Of a stretch of DNA of 64,000 nucleotides, positions 23,927 through 31,690 are shown piece after piece. The number at the start of each line of letters is the position of its first letter. Position 1 is the stretch's first letter. The stretch is taken from assembly GCA_017446095.1 (NCBI GenBank), contig JAFSRN010000018.1, positions 1-64,000 on the forward strand, in the 5' to 3' direction. Source of the stretch: Eubacterium sp. GTDB taxonomy: Bacteria > Bacillota > Clostridia > Oscillospirales > Acutalibacteraceae. The position numbers and the translations under genes are program-made. Under the pieces are notes generated by a model. That model was not told the origin of the DNA, ran no database searches, and saw nothing but the letters and a program-made list of their open reading frames with translations.

Positions 23927-24784
23927 ATGGGCAGAGAACTTTCCGACCTTCAGCTGATTGAACGCTCAATCATCAAAAAATACCGCAAGGAAATCTGGAA
24001 TCCGTTTATCGAGGGCGTTAAGAATTACGAGCTTGTCAACGATGGCGACAGAATTGCCGTGTGCATTTCGGGCGGCAAGGACAGTATGCTTATGGCAAAA
24101 CTTATGCAGCAGTTAAAGCGCGTAAGCAACACGGATTTTGACCTCGTTTTCCTCGTTATGGACCCCGGCTACAACGCGGCAAACCGCAAGCGTATTGAGG
24201 ATAACGCAAAACGGCTGGGCATCCCGATTACCGTTTTTGAAAGCCGAATTTTCGACGTTGCAAACAGCGTTAACGAGGGCTCGCCGTGCTATCTCTGCGC
24301 CCGTATGCGCAGGGGTCACCTTTACGCCAAGGCAAAGGAACTCGGCTGCAACAAAATTGCGCTCGGCCACCACTTTACCGATGTTATTGAAACCACGCTG
24401 CTCGGTATGTTTTACGGCTCGCAGATTCAAGCAATGCTGCCCAAACTGCACTCAACAAACTTTGAGGGTATGGAGCTTATCCGTCCTATGTACTGTGTGC
24501 ACGAGGACGATATTATAAGATGGTGCAACTACAACGATTTGCATTTTATCCAATGCGCGTGCCGCTTTACGGATAACTACACCAACAGCGCCGACGGCAT
24601 TGGCGAAAGCAAGCGGCAGGAAATCAAAATGCTTATTAAAGAACTGCGCAAAACCAATCCCGACATTGAACACAATATTTTTAAAAGCATACATTCCGTG
24701 TGCCTTGACACAATGCCCGGCTACAAGCAGGGCGGCGAGTACCACAGCTTTTTAGATAATTATCAAATTGAGAATGGAGAATGA
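23927..24784 (+). CDS. TtcA/TtuA-family tRNA-thiolating PP-loop ATPase
   Basis: This 285-residue protein carries the PP-loop AVCISGGKDSMLMAKLMQQL (about 43-62) that adenylates tRNA before sulfur insertion. It also has a CxxC pair in SPCYLCARMRRGHLY, as in TtcA-like enzymes with an Fe-S cluster, and the family stretch ALGHHFTDVIETTLLGMFYG. TtcA makes 2-thiocytidine at position 32 in some bacteria; the exact tRNA product here is not known. The start is ATG at 23927; a longer frame from 23756 overlaps tcdA entirely and is rejected. The last residues (QIENGE) are encoded by the left arm of a repeat element, which thus provides the stop codon. Confidence 0.85.
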   Translation: MGRELSDLQLIERSIIKKYRKEIWNPFIEGVKNYELVNDGDRIAVCISGGKDSMLMAKLMQQLKRVSNTDFDLVFLVMDPGYNAANRKRIEDNAKRLGIPITVFESRIFDVANSVNEGSPCYLCARMRRGHLYAKAKELGCNKIALGHHFTDVIETTLLGMFYGSQIQAMLPKLHSTNFEGMELIRPMYCVHEDDIIRWCNYNDLHFIQCACRFTDNYTNSADGIGESKRQEIKMLIKELRKTNPDIEHNIFKSIHSVCLDTMPGYKQGGEYHSFLDNYQIENGE

Positions 24785-24956
24785 AGAATGGAGAATTAAG
24801 GGTGCCCCTTGGAGCGGGCTCCTCACCCTTTTGTCCGCAAGCGGACATTTCCCCTCACAGGGGAATCTTCGCACAGCAATTATAATTATTGTTTGAGCAC
24901 AGCGAGTAACCGAAATTCTCAATTATCAGCTCTCAATTCTCCATTAACAAAGGAGA
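24765..24956. repeat. Nested repeat element between the TtcA-like gene and ppa
   Basis: The outer arms are ATTGAGAATGGAGAATGAAG (24767-24798) and its rough complement (24915-24945). Inside is an inner element: CCCTTGGAGCGGGCTCCTCA, the stem GTCCGC-AA-GCGGAC, and TTTCCCCTCACAGGGGAA. The core CAATTATAATTATTGTTTGA follows. The left arm codes for the last residues and stop of the upstream gene. Confidence 0.75.
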
Positions 24957-24962
24957 ACGCAT

Positions 24963-25496
24963 ATGAACATCTGGCATGACATTTCACCAAAACGCATCAA
25001 AAAAGACCGCTTTTACGCAGTAATCGAAATCTCAAAGGGCGGCAAAAACAAGTACGAACTTGATAAGGAAACAGGTATGCTCAAGCTCGACCGCGTGCTG
25101 TTTACCTCTACCCATTATCCTGCAAACTACGGCTTTATTCCGCGCACCTATGCAAGCGATAACGACCCGCTCGACGTGCTTGTGCTGTGCAGCGAGATTA
25201 TCCGCCCGATGACAATCGTTGAGTGCACGCCGATAGGTGTTCTGATTATGGAGGACAGCGGCGCAAGGGACGAAAAGATTATTGCCGTTCCCGTAAACGA
25301 CCCGAACTATAACGGCTACACAAACATCGACCAGCTGCCTGTTCACCGCTTCGACGAAATCAAGCATTTCTTTGAGGTGTACAAGTCGCTTGAGCACGAC
25401 AAGGCAACCTCCGTAACGGAAGTTCAGCCGCGTGAAGTGGCGGAGGGAATTATTGAAGCCTGCATCGAAAACTACATAACTAAATTTCAGATGTAA
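24963..25496 (+). CDS. ppa: Inorganic pyrophosphatase, family I
   Basis: This 177-residue Mg-dependent cytoplasmic enzyme hydrolyses pyrophosphate released by biosynthesis. Family I landmarks are ISKGGKNKYELDKETGMLKLDR, HYPANYGFIPRTYASDNDPLDVLVL with the metal-binding Asp cluster, and GARDEKIIAVPVNDPNY. A frequent alternative in Firmicutes is the family II DHH enzyme; this is clearly family I. AAAGGAG precedes the ATG. It has no close operon partner: repeats lie upstream and the rubrerythrin promoter downstream. Confidence 0.96.
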   Translation: MNIWHDISPKRIKKDRFYAVIEISKGGKNKYELDKETGMLKLDRVLFTSTHYPANYGFIPRTYASDNDPLDVLVLCSEIIRPMTIVECTPIGVLIMEDSGARDEKIIAVPVNDPNYNGYTNIDQLPVHRFDEIKHFFEVYKSLEHDKATSVTEVQPREVAEGIIEACIENYITKFQM

Positions 25497-25522
25497 ATTC
25501 TGACAATTAATCGGCAAACAGG

Positions 25523-25550
25523 TTGATTTTTTTGCGGATTTATGTATAAT
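25523..25550 (+). promoter_or_regulatory. Promoter of the rubrerythrin gene
   Basis: TTGATT (25523-25528) and TATAAT (25545-25550), 16 bp apart, upstream of an AAAGGAG SD. Confidence 0.65.
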
Positions 25551-25588
25551 GGTAAGAAAGTAATAAATTATTTTAAAGGAGTAAAATT

Positions 25589-26125
25589 ATGGCAAAAAAA
25601 TACTATTGTCCCGTATGCGGATACGAAAGTGACGAACCTATCGACGAGTGCCCTATCTGCCACGCAAAGATGGCTGTAAGGGAAAACACTGACGAGCTGA
25701 CATGGGCAGCAGAGCACGTTGTTGGCATCATCGACGGCGTTGACGAGGAAATCGTTCAGGGTCTGCGCGATAACTTCAACGGCGAATGCAGCGAAGTTGG
25801 TATGTACCTTGCAATGTCCAGAGTTGCTTTCAGAGAAGGCTACCCCGAAATCGGTCTTTACTGGGAAAAGGCTGCATGGGAAGAGGCAGAGCACGCTGCT
25901 AAATTTGCAGAGATGCTTGGCGAAGTTCTTACCGACAGCACCAAAAAGAACCTCGAAATGCGCGTTGCAGCAGAAAACGGCGCAACACAGGGCAAAACCG
26001 ACCTTGCTAAAAAAGCAAAGGCACAGGGTCTTGACGCTATCCACGACACCGTTCACGAAATGGCACGCGACGAAGCAAGACACGGAAAAGCTTTTGAAGG
26101 CTTACTTAAGAGATATTTTGGTTAA
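25589..26125 (+). CDS. Reverse rubrerythrin (peroxide-reducing diiron protein)
   Basis: This 178-residue protein has domains in the reverse order relative to classical rubrerythrin. The rubredoxin-like Fe(Cys)4 knuckle comes first ([11 protein letters not shown] and ECPICHAKM, Cys7/10/21/24). The ferritin-like four-helix diiron domain follows (about 50-178), with [30 protein letters not shown] and [15 protein letters not shown] supplying the Glu/His ligands. Such proteins serve as terminal peroxidases for NADH-driven H2O2 reduction in anaerobic clostridia. It is a single-gene unit with its own promoter and terminator, consistent with oxidative stress control, though no operator was identified. 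Confidence 0.94.
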   Translation: MAKKYYCPVCGYESDEPIDECPICHAKMAVRENTDELTWAAEHVVGIIDGVDEEIVQGLRDNFNGECSEVGMYLAMSRVAFREGYPEIGLYWEKAAWEEAEHAAKFAEMLGEVLTDSTKKNLEMRVAAENGATQGKTDLAKKAKAQGLDAIHDTVHEMARDEARHGKAFEGLLKRYFG

Positions 26126-26136
26126 TCAAACAATCG

Positions 26137-26170
26137 GGCACTGCGCTTTAAGTGCGGTGCCTTGCTTTTT
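26137..26170 (+). terminator. Terminator of the rubrerythrin gene
   Basis: GGCACTGCGC-TTTAA-GTGCGGTGCC followed by TTGCTTTTT. Confidence 0.78.
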
Positions 26171-26210
26171 GTGAATTATTACCCCATGGCAGGGAGAAGG
26201 GAGGATACTT

Positions 26211-26414
26211 ATGCAGTACAAAACAGCTCAGGTGGTACTGAAAGAAAAGTTTATCGGTCACAACGCGAGAAATCTTTCCGAACTTGACAACGAGCTTAAC
26301 AGGTGGGCGCAGCAAGGCTGGACGCTCCACACGATGACAACAACCGTTGCCGGCAACACAGGACTCGGCGGCGGCGATCGTACAGTATTTACTTTAGTAT
26401 TTTATCATCAATAA
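26211..26414 (+). CDS. DUF4177 family small protein
   Basis: This 67-residue protein has the pattern of DUF4177: a start of the YKTAQVVL kind, the motif LSELDNELNRWAQQGWTLHTM in the middle, and a final beta strand (TVFTLVFYH). It has no signal peptide or membrane segment. Function is unknown. GGGAGGA lies 6 bases before the ATG. It follows the rubrerythrin terminator and is followed by a strong terminator hairpin 8 bases after its stop, so it is a small unit of its own; no promoter was recognised. Confidence 0.82.
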   Translation: MQYKTAQVVLKEKFIGHNARNLSELDNELNRWAQQGWTLHTMTTTVAGNTGLGGGDRTVFTLVFYHQ

Positions 26415-26421
26415 AATCAAC

Positions 26422-26449
26422 AAACCGCCCGCATCTTCGCGGGCGGTTT
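26422..26449 (+). terminator. Terminator of the DUF4177 gene
   Basis: AAACCGCCCGC-ATCTT-CGCGGGCGGTTT hairpin. The T tract is short; a near-duplicate with a longer T tract is at 26725-26754. Confidence 0.75.
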
Positions 26450-26579
26450 CAGCGTGTCGAAAAACCCAAGAAACAAATTCGACACGCTGTGAGGATGAAC
26501 GAAAAAGATGAAGAATCCCGTTTTCTTGCGAGCTTTGCTGTACGACGGTACCGCTTGTGAGCAAAAAACGGGAAACGCC

Positions 26580-26614
26580 AAAACCCGCAGGAACTCAATG
26601 TTTCTGCGGGTTTT
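26580..26614. terminator. Terminator-like hairpin
   Basis: AAAACCCGCAG (26580-26590) and CTGCGGGTTTT (26604-26614) with a 13-base loop. No gene ends directly before it. Confidence 0.55.
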
Positions 26615-26644
26615 CATTGATGTTATTTATCAGGTGCTTCGCAC

Positions 26645-26672
26645 GCGGAGCGTCGGGGACGCCGCTCCCTAC
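26645..26672. repeat. Free REP-like unit matching those inside the transposase
   Basis: GCGGAGCGTCGGGG then ACGCCGCTCCCTAC. It differs from the unit at 5727-5754 by one base (T to A) in the loop. Confidence 0.82.
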
Positions 26673-26724
26673 TATTTCTCATAAATAGTATTTCGGCATG
26701 GTTATGCACTTTTTCGACAGCCTC

Positions 26725-26756
26725 AAACCGCCCGCATTTTTGCGGGCGGTTTTTGC
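26725..26756. terminator. Second copy of the CCGCCCGC terminator hairpin
   Basis: AAACCGCCCGC-ATTTTT-GCGGGCGGTTTTT, a near-duplicate of 26422-26449 about 300 bases downstream. Confidence 0.65.
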
Positions 26757-26804
26757 ACGTTTCGACTATTTGGTTACAAAACGGTAATAAACTTAAAATC
26801 GTGA

Positions 26805-26833
26805 TTGACAAACATATTTAATTGTATTAATAT
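26805..26833 (+). promoter_or_regulatory. Promoter of the L,D-transpeptidase gene
   Basis: TTGACA (26805-26810) and TAATAT (26828-26833), 17 bp apart. Confidence 0.75.
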
Positions 26834-26866
26834 GTATTTACTAAAAATTCAAGACAGGAGAAAGTT

Positions 26867-28027
26867 ATGAAAAAGACAATGATTAAAAAGTTAAGCATTG
26901 CGGTTGTGTTTGTTCTTATTTTCAGCCTTATCACAAGCACTGCGGCGTTTGCTATTCCTGCTGACGGCTGGAATGAAGACCAGACCATGTACTACTCTGA
27001 CGGCGCTGCTCTGACAGGTTTACAGAAGATTGACGGTGAATATTATCTGTTCTCCGACTCCGGCGTATTGAGATACGGCTGGAAGAACTATAACGGCGCA
27101 AGATATTATTTTGACGAAGATGAAGACGGCGCTGCTGCAAAGGGTCTTACAAATATTAACGGCGCTTATTATTTCTTTAATAACAACACTGCAAAGATGC
27201 TCAAGGGCTGGCAGACAGTTAACGGCAAAAAGTCACGTTTCAGTCCTAAAGACGGCAAGGCTTTAACAGGTCTTAAGAAGGTTGGCAAGTTCTACTACGG
27301 CTTCACAAAGCGTGGCGAACTCAGATACGGCTGGAAGAACATCAACGGCCAGCGTTTCTACTTCAACCCCAAGAGCGGTAAAGCCGTAACAGGCTTCAAG
27401 AAGATCAAAGGCGGTTACTACTACTTCAGCAAGGGCGCAAGAATGCAGACCGGCTGGAAGACCGTTAAGGGCTATAAGTATTACTTCAACACCGAAAAAG
27501 GCTCAAACTACGGCAGAGCTTTAACAGGCGGCAACTACGTTGACGGCACTTACTACAAGTTCAACAACAAGGGTCAGCTCATCACTCCTGAAATGAAGAT
27601 GACCTCCCGCGCACAGAAGTATACAAGCGATACAAATTACCTTATTCTTGTTAACAAATCCACACACAGAGTTGGTATTTTCAAGCGCAACGACGGCGAC
27701 TGGAAGATGATTAAGTACTACCTCTGCACAATCGGCGCACCCGGCACACCCACACCGTCCGGTACGTTCAGAATGGGCTACGGCAGAACTTCCTTCCATC
27801 AACGTTACTTCGATTCAGGCGCAATCCGCTGCTGGTATGCTTCCAACTTCTATGGCGAATACCACTTCCATTCGGTACTTTATGTACCTGCAAGCGGTCC
27901 GTACCGCATTGCTTACGGTCAGCTCGGTGCTAACCTTTCACACGGTTGCATCCGCCTTAAGCTCGAAAACGCAAAGTGGATTTATGACAACATCCCGAGA
28001 GGAACAAAGGTTGTAATCTACTCATAA
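26867..28027 (+). CDS. Secreted L,D-transpeptidase (YkuD) with cell-wall-binding repeats
   Basis: This 386-residue protein has a signal peptide (1-29). About eight choline/glucan-binding-type repeats span residues 35-240, with recurring GWKNINGQRFYFNPKSGKAV patterns of alternating Gly-Trp and Tyr-Tyr-Phe. The YkuD catalytic domain (about 255-386) carries HFHSVLY and the active-site SHGCIRL (Cys near 361). It forms 3-3 peptidoglycan cross-links or attaches proteins to the wall; the repeats dock it to the cell envelope. ACAGGAGAAAG precedes the ATG. It is a single-gene unit with promoter and terminator. Confidence 0.93.
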   Translation: MKKTMIKKLSIAVVFVLIFSLITSTAAFAIPADGWNEDQTMYYSDGAALTGLQKIDGEYYLFSDSGVLRYGWKNYNGARYYFDEDEDGAAAKGLTNINGAYYFFNNNTAKMLKGWQTVNGKKSRFSPKDGKALTGLKKVGKFYYGFTKRGELRYGWKNINGQRFYFNPKSGKAVTGFKKIKGGYYYFSKGARMQTGWKTVKGYKYYFNTEKGSNYGRALTGGNYVDGTYYKFNNKGQLITPEMKMTSRAQKYTSDTNYLILVNKSTHRVGIFKRNDGDWKMIKYYLCTIGAPGTPTPSGTFRMGYGRTSFHQRYFDSGAIRCWYASNFYGEYHFHSVLYVPASGPYRIAYGQLGANLSHGCIRLKLENAKWIYDNIPRGTKVVIYS

Positions 28028-28036
28028 GTACAAATT

Positions 28037-28066
28037 AAAAGTCCCGATTGTTCGGGACTTTTTTTA
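28037..28066. terminator. Bidirectional terminator between the L,D-transpeptidase and dinB genes
   Basis: AAAAGTCCCGA-TTG-TTCGGGACTTTTTTT between convergent genes. Confidence 0.88.
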
Positions 28067-28067
28067 T

Positions 28068-29300
28068 TTACGCAAAGTAACCTATAGGGTGGATTATATG
28101 CTCGTCGTGCGGGTTGAAGTCGGACAAATCCGCCGTGCGCATCTGGCACGCTTTCTGTATGCAGTAGTGCCCGAAACGGCGGCGCAAAACGTCCACGGTG
28201 TTCTCGATTTTTTCAATTTTTTCCCTGCGCTCGGCGGTGCCCGCAAGGTCAAACTGCTCGCAGTATTCCCAGTCAAAATCGCTGACGGAAATGCCCATTG
28301 AGCGTATGTTTGCGCCCCAGTGATAATTGCTTTTAAACAGCGCCATACCTGCGTCAAAAATCTCTGTGCTGAGGTTGGTCGGCGCGGCAAGCTTTGTCTG
28401 CCGTGTGAAGGAAACAAGCTTTGTATCGCGCACGCTAATTGTAACGGTTTTGCCCTTAAAACCCTGCTCGCGCAGGCGCTCGGCAACGCTTTCCGCAAGC
28501 ACGCGCAAAACGGTGGCAACGTCGCTGTCGTTAACCAGGTCGCGCGGTGTGGTGGTGGAATTTCCAACGCTCTTAACATCACGGATTTCATCCTTGTGGC
28601 GCACGGGCATATCGTCAAGGCCGTTTGCAAATTTGTGCAGCGTGTCGCCGTTTTTGCCGAAAACGCTGCGCAAAAATTTTATATCCGTATTAGCAAGCTC
28701 GCCTATGGTGTAAATGCCGTAGGCGTGCAGTGTTTTTGTGGTGCTGCGCCCTACAAAAAGCAGGTCGGAACAGGGGAGTTCCCACGCGATTTTGCGGAAG
28801 TTATCAGAGCCTATGCGCGTGATTGCGTCGGGCTTTTTGTAATCGGAGCCGAGCTTTGCGAATATCTTGTTAAAGCTGACGCCGATGCTTACCGTGATGC
28901 CGAGTTCGGACTTAATTCGGTGCCGTATTTCCTTTGCAATTTCCATCGCGCTTTGCGTGTTGCCCGTCACGTCAAGCCAGCTTTCGTCAAGACCGAACGG
29001 CTCAATGTATTCGCTGTAATCCTCGTACACCCTGCGGCACAGTTTGGAAAATCGCAGGTACAGCGGATAGTTCGGCGGTACGACGATAAGGTCAGGGCAT
29101 TTCTGGTACGCCTTCCACAGCGGCTCGCCGACGGTCAGCCCGTATTTTGACGCTATTTCGTTTTTTGTGAGTATAATTCCGTGACGCGTTTCGGGATTTC
29201 CGCCCACGGCAACGGGTTTATCCCTGATTTCCGGGCGGTAAAGACATTCTACCGACGCGTAAAATTTGTTGCAGTCAACGTGCAGTATCGAGCGTTCCAT
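28068..29300 (-). CDS. dinB: DNA polymerase IV (Y family, translesion synthesis)
   Basis: This 410-residue error-prone polymerase has an N-terminal palm motif ILHVDCNKFYASVECLYRP with the first catalytic Asp. The second metal site is in YIEPFGLDESWLDVTG, and SIGVSFNKIFAKLGSDYKKP is the typical finger/palm signature. Helix-hairpin-helix thumb and little-finger regions follow (to residue 410). The ATG at 29300 is favoured over a GTG at 29306 because AGAGG lies 8 bases upstream of it. The promoter is overlapped by LexA-type boxes, so induction by DNA damage is expected. No beta-clamp motif was identified with confidence at the C-terminus. Confidence 0.93.
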   Translation of the reverse strand: MERSILHVDCNKFYASVECLYRPEIRDKPVAVGGNPETRHGIILTKNEIASKYGLTVGEPLWKAYQKCPDLIVVPPNYPLYLRFSKLCRRVYEDYSEYIEPFGLDESWLDVTGNTQSAMEIAKEIRHRIKSELGITVSIGVSFNKIFAKLGSDYKKPDAITRIGSDNFRKIAWELPCSDLLFVGRSTTKTLHAYGIYTIGELANTDIKFLRSVFGKNGDTLHKFANGLDDMPVRHKDEIRDVKSVGNSTTTPRDLVNDSDVATVLRVLAESVAERLREQGFKGKTVTISVRDTKLVSFTRQTKLAAPTNLSTEIFDAGMALFKSNYHWGANIRSMGISVSDFDWEYCEQFDLAGTAERREKIEKIENTVDVLRRRFGHYCIQKACQMRTADLSDFNPHDEHIIHPIGYFA

Positions 29301-29315
29301 TTGCACAACCTCTAT

Positions 29316-29363
29316 CGAACATTCGTTTTACTCTATTATAATACAACAAATGTTCGATTTCAA
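29316..29363 (-). promoter_or_regulatory. dinB promoter with two LexA (SOS) boxes
   Basis: On the minus strand TTGAAA (29358-29363) and TATAAT (29335-29340) are 17 bp apart. CGAACATTTGTTG (29344-29356, minus) lies between them, and CGAACATTCGTTT (29316-29328, plus) lies just downstream. Both fit the Gram-positive SOS box CGAACNNNNGTTC except at the last one or two bases. Confidence 0.82.
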
Positions 29364-29468
29364 GCCATAGATATGGTAGTCCGGCGCAGGCTGCGGCACA
29401 ATTAGTGTTAAAAATATTGCAATTTATAATAAAAGGTGATATTATACTAATTTCAGGAGGGCAAAACT

Positions 29469-30734
29469 ATGACCAAATACACAGATATGAATCAGGAACA
29501 ACTGCTTGCAGAGCAGGCGGTTTTAAAAAAGAGATTTGAAGAATATAAAGCAATGGGACTCAAGCTTGATATGTCGCGCGGCAAGCCGTCAAAGGAACAG
29601 CTTGACCTTTCTATGGATTTGCTTGCAGATACCGATTACGTTGAGGACGGCATTGATTTAAGGAACTACGGCTTACTCGACGGTATCCCGAGCTGCAAAA
29701 AACTGTTTGCAGACCTGCTCGGCGTTGAGCCGAAGAATATCCTCATCGGTCCGAACGCCAGCCTTTCGCTTATGTTCGATTACATTGCGCAGGCGTATTC
29801 GCACGGCGTTATGGGCAGCACTCCGTGGAGCAAGCTGCCCGAGGTTAAGTTTATCTGCCCCGTGCCGGGTTACGACAGACACTTCACTATCCTCGAATAC
29901 TTTGGCATCAAGATGATATGCGTGCCGATGACGGACGAGGGTCCCGATATGGACAGGATAGAAGCGCTTGTAAAGGACTTCAGCGTCAAGGGTATGTTCT
30001 GCGTTCCGAAGTACTCCAATCCGCAGGGCATTACATATTCCGACGAGGTTGTTAAGCGCATTGCGGCGCTCAAGCCCGCGGCAAAGGACTTCAGAGTTAT
30101 CTGGGATAACGCGTATATTATTCACGAGATTTACGACGAGGGCGACGAGCTTCTTAACATCTTCGACGAACTGCCGAAGCACGGCAACGAAGATATGGTT
30201 ATTGAGGTTTGCTCTACGTCCAAAATGACCTTCCCCGGTGCAGGTGTTTCCGCACTTGCGGCGAGTGACGGCAACATTGCGGATATCCTCAGACGTCTTA
30301 ACTGCCAGACTATCAGTTACGATAAGATGAATCAGCACCGCCACGTTCAGTTTTTCGGCGATGTTGATGGCATAAAAGAGCATATGAAAAAGCACGCCGC
30401 TATTATGAAGCCGAAGTTTGAAATGGTGCTTAACCACCTTGAAAATGAGCTTGGCGGCAGAGGCATTGCAAGCTGGATTGAACCGCGCGGCGGCTACTTT
30501 ATCAGCCTTGATGTTATGGACGGCTGCGCAAAAAGAGCGGGCGAACTCTGCAAGGAAGCAGGCGTTGTGCTCACAAACGTAGGCGCAACCTACCCCTACG
30601 GCAAAGACCCCAAAAACAGCAACATCCGTATTGCGCCTTCGCTTCCGCCGGTTGAAGAACTTGACCTCGCGGCGCAGATTCTCTGCGTAAGCGTAAGGCT
30701 TGCGGCGCTTGAAGCACTGGTGGCTGAGTTATGA
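29469..30734 (+). CDS. PLP-dependent aspartate aminotransferase-like enzyme (PF12897 type)
   Basis: This 421-residue fold-type I aminotransferase transfers amino groups between an amino acid and 2-oxoglutarate. The family start KLDMSRGKPSKEQLDLSMDL, the cofactor-contact region YSNPQGITYSDE, the Asp in VIWDNAYIIHE and the Schiff-base Lys in CSTSKMTFPGAGVSAL are visible; IRIAPSLPP supplies the substrate-carboxylate Arg. This clostridial/actinobacterial subgroup includes aspartate aminotransferases, which is the most likely activity. AGGAGGG precedes the ATG. Its stop overlaps the next start by 4 bases (ATGA), so the two genes form an operon. Confidence 0.88.
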   Translation: MTKYTDMNQEQLLAEQAVLKKRFEEYKAMGLKLDMSRGKPSKEQLDLSMDLLADTDYVEDGIDLRNYGLLDGIPSCKKLFADLLGVEPKNILIGPNASLSLMFDYIAQAYSHGVMGSTPWSKLPEVKFICPVPGYDRHFTILEYFGIKMICVPMTDEGPDMDRIEALVKDFSVKGMFCVPKYSNPQGITYSDEVVKRIAALKPAAKDFRVIWDNAYIIHEIYDEGDELLNIFDELPKHGNEDMVIEVCSTSKMTFPGAGVSALAASDGNIADILRRLNCQTISYDKMNQHRHVQFFGDVDGIKEHMKKHAAIMKPKFEMVLNHLENELGGRGIASWIEPRGGYFISLDVMDGCAKRAGELCKEAGVVLTNVGATYPYGKDPKNSNIRIAPSLPPVEELDLAAQILCVSVRLAALEALVAEL

Positions 30735-31528
30735 AAATAGGTGCGTCCACCTCATGCTTCTACCCGATGCTGACGGAAAAATCGCTTGACCGCGTGATTG
30801 ACCTCGGCTTTGAAGTGTGCGAAATATTTTTTAATTCCTCTTGCGAGCTTGAGGATAACTTTACTAAAGAAATGCGTAAGCACGCCGATTCTGCAGGCGC
30901 GCAGATTGTGTCGGTGCATCCGTTTTCGTCGTTTATAGAAAACACCTGCATCTTCGGCGAATATCAGCGCCGCTACGATGATTTTATCGACCTGTACAAA
31001 AAGCAGTGCCACGCGGCGGCGGTGCTCGGCGCGGACATTGTGGTTATCCACGGCGCGTACGCTGTGCAGAAAAGGGATATACCCGAGGAACTGTATTTTG
31101 ACCGCTTTGCAAAGCTGATTGAATTCGGTAAAGCCGAGGGCGTAAGAGTGTGCCAGGAAAATGTTGTGCGCTTCCGCTCACAGTCGCTTGATTTCTTAAA
31201 GCGTATGCGCGACGTGTTCGGCGACGATTTCAATATGGTGTTCGACGTAAAGCAGGCTATACGTTCAGGCTACGACCCGTTTGAAGTGGCAGAGGCGATG
31301 AAGGACAGCATTGTTCACCTGCATCTCAGCGATAACACGCCCGACTGCGACTGCCTGCCGCCCGGCAAAGGCAACTTTGATTTTAAGCGCCTGTTCGATC
31401 TTATGAACAGCGCAGACTACAGCGGCAACGCCGTGATTGAGATTTACTCAAAAGGGCTTGAGGTCGAAAACGAGCTGCGTTCAAGTAAGGAATTTTTTGA
31501 TAAAATGGATTTAAATGTTAAGTGTTGA
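30731..31528 (+). CDS. Sugar phosphate isomerase/epimerase-type TIM-barrel protein
   Basis: This 265-residue protein belongs to the AP-endonuclease-2/xylose-isomerase-like barrels (PF01261). It shows strand ends with metal-ligand candidates: the His in IVSVHPFSSF and VVIHGAYAV, Glu in VCQENVVRF, Asp in MVFDVKQAIRSGYDP, His in IVHLHLSDN, and Glu in AVIEIYSKG. Substrate is unknown; the coupling to an aminotransferase gene (4-base overlap) offers no clear clue. The last codons (VKC and stop) lie in the left arm of a TTAAGTGTTGAGTG-type repeat. Confidence 0.85.
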   Translation: MKIGASTSCFYPMLTEKSLDRVIDLGFEVCEIFFNSSCELEDNFTKEMRKHADSAGAQIVSVHPFSSFIENTCIFGEYQRRYDDFIDLYKKQCHAAAVLGADIVVIHGAYAVQKRDIPEELYFDRFAKLIEFGKAEGVRVCQENVVRFRSQSLDFLKRMRDVFGDDFNMVFDVKQAIRSGYDPFEVAEAMKDSIVHLHLSDNTPDCDCLPPGKGNFDFKRLFDLMNSADYSGNAVIEIYSKGLEVENELRSSKEFFDKMDLNVKC

Positions 31529-31681
31529 GTGTTACGCTTAATGACGGGCTCCCCTTGGAGCGGGCGCCTCACCCTTTTGTCTCGCAAGCTCGACATTTCC
31601 CCTCACAGGGGAATTACCCGTACCCAATTATAATGGGTGCGGACGAAGTCCGACCGAAAGCTTAAAACTTAAAACTTAAAA
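31514..31681. repeat. Nested repeat element between the epimerase and EamA genes
   Basis: The outer arms are TTAAGTGTTGAGTGTTACGC (31518-31537) and AAGCTTAAAACTTAAAACTT (31659-31678). Inside is CCCTTGGAGCGGGCGCCTCA, a GTCTCGC-AA-GCTCGAC stem, TTTCCCCTCACAGGGGAA and the core CAATTATAATGGGTGCGGAC. Same design as 24765-24956 but with different outer arms. Confidence 0.75.
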
Positions 31682-31690
31682 CAAATAACT

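Larger units (their letters stand above)
26415..26866. other. Gene-free stretch with duplicated hairpins, a REP unit and a promoter
   Basis: It contains two diverged copies of a segment built on CCGCCCGC...GCGGGCGG followed by a TTCGA/TCGAA motif (26417-26462 and 26723-26768), a CAGCGTGTCGAA...TTCGACACGCTG inverted repeat (26450-26491), a CCCGCAG/CTGCGGG hairpin (26580-26614), a reversed REP unit (26645-26672), and the promoter of the next gene. No protein gene was supported. Confidence 0.75.
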
